Of a stretch of 50,088 nt of DNA, positions 47,438 to 50,088 are shown piece by piece. The stretch's first letter is position 1; each line of letters opens with the position of its first letter. The stretch spans positions 7,010-57,097 of the forward strand of contig JALGPX010000068.1 in the NCBI GenBank assembly GCA_023515795.1, given 5' to 3'. The position numbers were made by a program, and so were the translations under genes. The notes under the pieces are model-generated. The model searched no databases and was not told where the DNA came from. It saw only the letters and a list, made by a program, of their open reading frames with translations. The DNA comes from Amoeboaphelidium occidentale. Its lineage: Eukaryota; Aphelidiomycota; Aphelidea.

Positions 47438-49945
47438 CTAATTAATGTTGTTTTGGACCTTGAATGCTTCCCATGCGTCATTCAGAGTACTAAAGATTCC
47501 ATTAGCAAGTAGCTTCTGTTCCACCGTTAAAGGCATGTTTGATAGCTAAAATGTTAACACACACGCGTAATACTAAAATACCTTGTCAGGGTGAAGTTTT
47601 GCGATAGCCATAGTGTAGCGCTTCTTGACTTGTATCGGAGTCACAAGCTCACTCATGTTCACAGTCTTCCATCCTGCTCTAAGATCTGGCCATAGTATAA
47701 TGTCCAATGATGCAATTAAACCTCTAATGTTGTCTTTCTTATTTAGTCGCCAGGCATTAAGCTAAAGAATTGTTAAAAAGGCTATAAAATAATGTACCTT
47801 TGCATCTACTTCGTCTTTCAGTCGAAGTTTCTCAGCGTCTTCTTCGTTTTGTCTCTGTTCCTTCGCCCGAAGTTCTTCAACTCTCTCAGATTTGAATTCA
47901 GGTTCTTGCTTCTGTTGAGGAGCTGCAAGGAAAGCGAGATCTTCGAGTGGATTTGTAGCAACAGGGACTGCAGTAGAAGCTGAAGCGAAACTTCCAGCAA
48001 GAGATTCGGTTTGTTTAGGAGCCTCGAATGCTGCTTCTCCTTTCTTACTTTTAGATGCATTTTGAGTACATCTTCTGACACCATCGCTAGCGGATCTTGC
48101 ACCTGGACTGACTTCGAGAGTTTTCTTGTAGTCTTTAATAGCATCTTCCCACTTCTCTAAAGCCTCATAAGCTGTTGCTCTTCTAAGATATGTTTTAGAT
48201 AGAGCATCCTTGAATTTAGCTAGTTGCTCCGCATCAACATCGTCGTACTCTAATTCTGGAACTATCAGAGTCTCCACATCGCTGCAATCCACCAGACATT
48301 CCTTGTTCTTTCCGATTTTCAGTCTAGCAGCTGCGCGATTATTCTTTAATGCAATTAGGTTGAGATGTGCTGGCGGTAGAAGATCAATAGCCTTAGTGTA
48401 TGATTCTTCTGCGTCGCCGTATTGTCCTTTCTTGGTAAAATCATTACCGATTTCTTTCAACTTTTCAGAATTACCAAGAATATCTGGAGAGCATTGAACA
48501 GGAGACTGTGAACGCTTCTTTTTTAATGGGACTTGAGGAGCTTCAACAGTTGGCTTCTCAACACTTGAAACTGGAGAATCTTGTCCAAAACTTTCAAATG
48601 ATCTTTGGCCATCGAATTGCCGATTGTAATCATCTTCGTCATCTAATCGTTGTCCCATACCACCTCTTGTATTCTGTTCATCAATAGCGCTTGCTATCTT
48701 TTTCGTTGAATCTGCAACAAGAACTTTCGCCTTCTGAAACAGAGATTTTCCAAAATCAGTCGCATTGGTAAGAATTTGACCTGCTTTCTGCGCATGTTTA
48801 TCCGATAGTCCAGTTATTTTACTAATCTTTGCGCCAACATCAGACTTCTTCTTCTCATTTGCTGATGTAGCGCTGAATTTGCCGCTCAATAAACCTTCAG
48901 CTGCTGCCGTCATGTCATAGTTTGTCATCTCTAAAGCACGCGTAGCTTCTTCAACGCCAAATCCAGCGTCAACTAAACGAGCAACCAATTCGTCCTTGTT
49001 TTTAGACTCAGTTTTTTGTGGGACAGAAGGAGGCCTTTGTGGAGCGGTTTCTGCAGTCTGCCTTACAGGTTCTTTAGGTTTCGCAACATCTTTTTCAACA
49101 GGAGCCGGCGACGGAGTTGTGGCTCTCGGAGGAACAGAAGTTACTGACTGAAAAACATCAAAATCTTCGGCTTGTGTTTTAGGTTTAGAAACTGAATGAG
49201 CTTCTGGTTGCTTTACCGGTGATGAAACAGGAGCAGGTTTGCCAGACAAAAAAGCGCTCAACTCATCACCATGTCCAGAATTCGTAGTAGTTTTCTGTGT
49301 TGCAGTACTTTGAACGGAAAGTATGGCCTCAAAATTCCATGCGTCAAAATTTGATGGCGCAGCCTTTTGTGATTCTGCTGGTGGTGAAACGACTTGATTC
49401 TTGACCAAGCTGGGAGCAGAGTTCGCCAAAGATGCCTGTGCTTTGACCTTCTGTTGCTCTGCCAGGCTCAACTTTCCAATATCGACTTCCTTTTTATCAG
49501 AACCAAAACTGACCAGACTCTCAAAAGCGTCCTTTCCCTTCATAGAATTTAAGCTTCCAGTCTTAGACGCAGTACTGTTGCCCGATATCGTCGACTGCGA
49601 TACCATAGAAGAAGACATTCTGGGCTCTTTAGTAGAAAGATTCGGAGAAGCTGATGGTATTCCAGCAAAAGCCGACGGTCCACTTGCTGATGCTGTAGAA
49701 AATCCATATCCAGATGCGCTTGATACTCTTCCAGGTGCCGATGAAGAAGATGATACAGTAGTAAACCCTCCTTGAACTGCGGAATATGATGATGGTGTAG
49801 TCGTAGGCATCATAGGTCTTTGTGAATTTAAGCTGGCTTGCTCATTCGTTTTTGGTGTTGGGTTTGGTTTTAACGGCTGATTACCGTTACTATTGTTATT
49901 TTTACCAGGCGCGGAAGCCCAAATGAGTGTTGATAAGTCTTCCAT
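47438..49945 (-). CDS. SWA2: Auxilin-like J-protein (Swa2 type)
   Basis: Exons 49945-47798, 47761-47582 and 47545-47438 (both introns 36 bp, phase 0) give 811 residues. The first 300 residues are low-complexity Ser/Pro/Ala/Thr and probably hold clathrin/adaptor-binding peptides (for example DAWNFEAIL, FDVFQSV). A UBA domain lies at about 312-355 (VARLVDAGFGVEEATRALEM). TPR repeats lie at about 500-620 (GNDFTKKGQYGDAEESYTKA, RRATAYEALEKWEDAIKDYK). A C-terminal auxilin J domain with intact HPDK ends exon 2, and LNDAWEAFKVQ follows in exon 3. Auxilins recruit Hsc70 to strip clathrin from coated vesicles. The UBA-TPR-J order is that of fungal Swa2 rather than animal GAK/auxilin. An extension of the frame to 49981 is possible. 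Confidence 0.92.
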
Positions 49946-50088
49946 ATCAATGTGAAAAGTAAAATGTCTTTGTCTATTCAAACGATGATTCTTGCTGAGC
50001 CAATCATGATTGCTAAGGTTGCCGCAAGCCGGCTTGTCAAGCCGACGCGCAGCATTCAGAATTAGATAGTAAAAAACACAAAAATTAC

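Noticed and set aside
49946-50088. Possible gene start at the right edge
   Set aside because: Only the promoter side of the auxilin gene is visible. No supported frame or RNA is seen.

Overview
The window is a gene-dense piece of a fungal nuclear genome, probably from an early-diverging (zoosporic-grade) lineage. Fungal-type markers are a velvet-domain regulator, the histone chaperone Rtt106, an LCL2-like ER protein, a UBA-TPR-J auxilin of the Swa2 kind and a tail-anchored Far9/Far10-type FHA protein. A Na+/K+-type (IIC) P-type ATPase, absent from most Dikarya, fits an early branch. About 30 protein genes and one tRNA lie in 50 kb. Most introns I could place are only 30-55 bp, and several neighbouring genes are a few to a few tens of bases apart. 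The species itself is inferred, not identified.

Layout. 1-8.9 kb: a gene start cut by the left edge, UBC6-type E2, velvet factor, intron-bearing tRNA-Arg, OXA1, a DDT/PHD chromatin protein, a small unknown gene and MSH2. 9-15.3 kb: a head-to-head pair sharing an N-terminal motif, one member with a PD-(D/E)XK nuclease-like core, then an orphan beta-propeller protein and a zinc-finger/leucine-rich protein with an unresolved 5' end. 15.3-23 kb: a copied fragment of the MSH2 3' end, a secreted aspartyl protease, the P-type ATPase, a DENND11/LCHN-like protein and RTT106. 23-26 kb: a secreted choice-of-anchor A protein whose Pro/Cys-rich stalk is encoded by 14 phase-1 microexons. 26-37.5 kb: a small leucine-zipper protein, WDR24/SEA2, a DUSP-type ubiquitin protease, a kelch membrane protein and an ankyrin-PH-ORD oxysterol-binding protein. 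37.5-50 kb: REX1-type exonuclease, rhodanese-persulfide dioxygenase fusion, FHA tail-anchored protein (with a probable assembly duplication at an N), a violaxanthin-de-epoxidase-like secreted protein, TIM50, STE14/ICMT, LCL2 and auxilin.

Most genes are housekeeping functions and do not form one pathway. Loose themes are mitochondrial biogenesis and sulfur handling (OXA1, TIM50, persulfide dioxygenase), secretion and ER/membrane work (UBC6, LCL2, STE14, auxilin, OSBP) and chromatin/DNA maintenance (MSH2, RTT106, DDT/PHD). The least conventional features are the microexon array, the nuclease-like head-to-head pair, the VDE-like gene in a presumably non-photosynthetic organism, and the duplicated MSH2 3' end.
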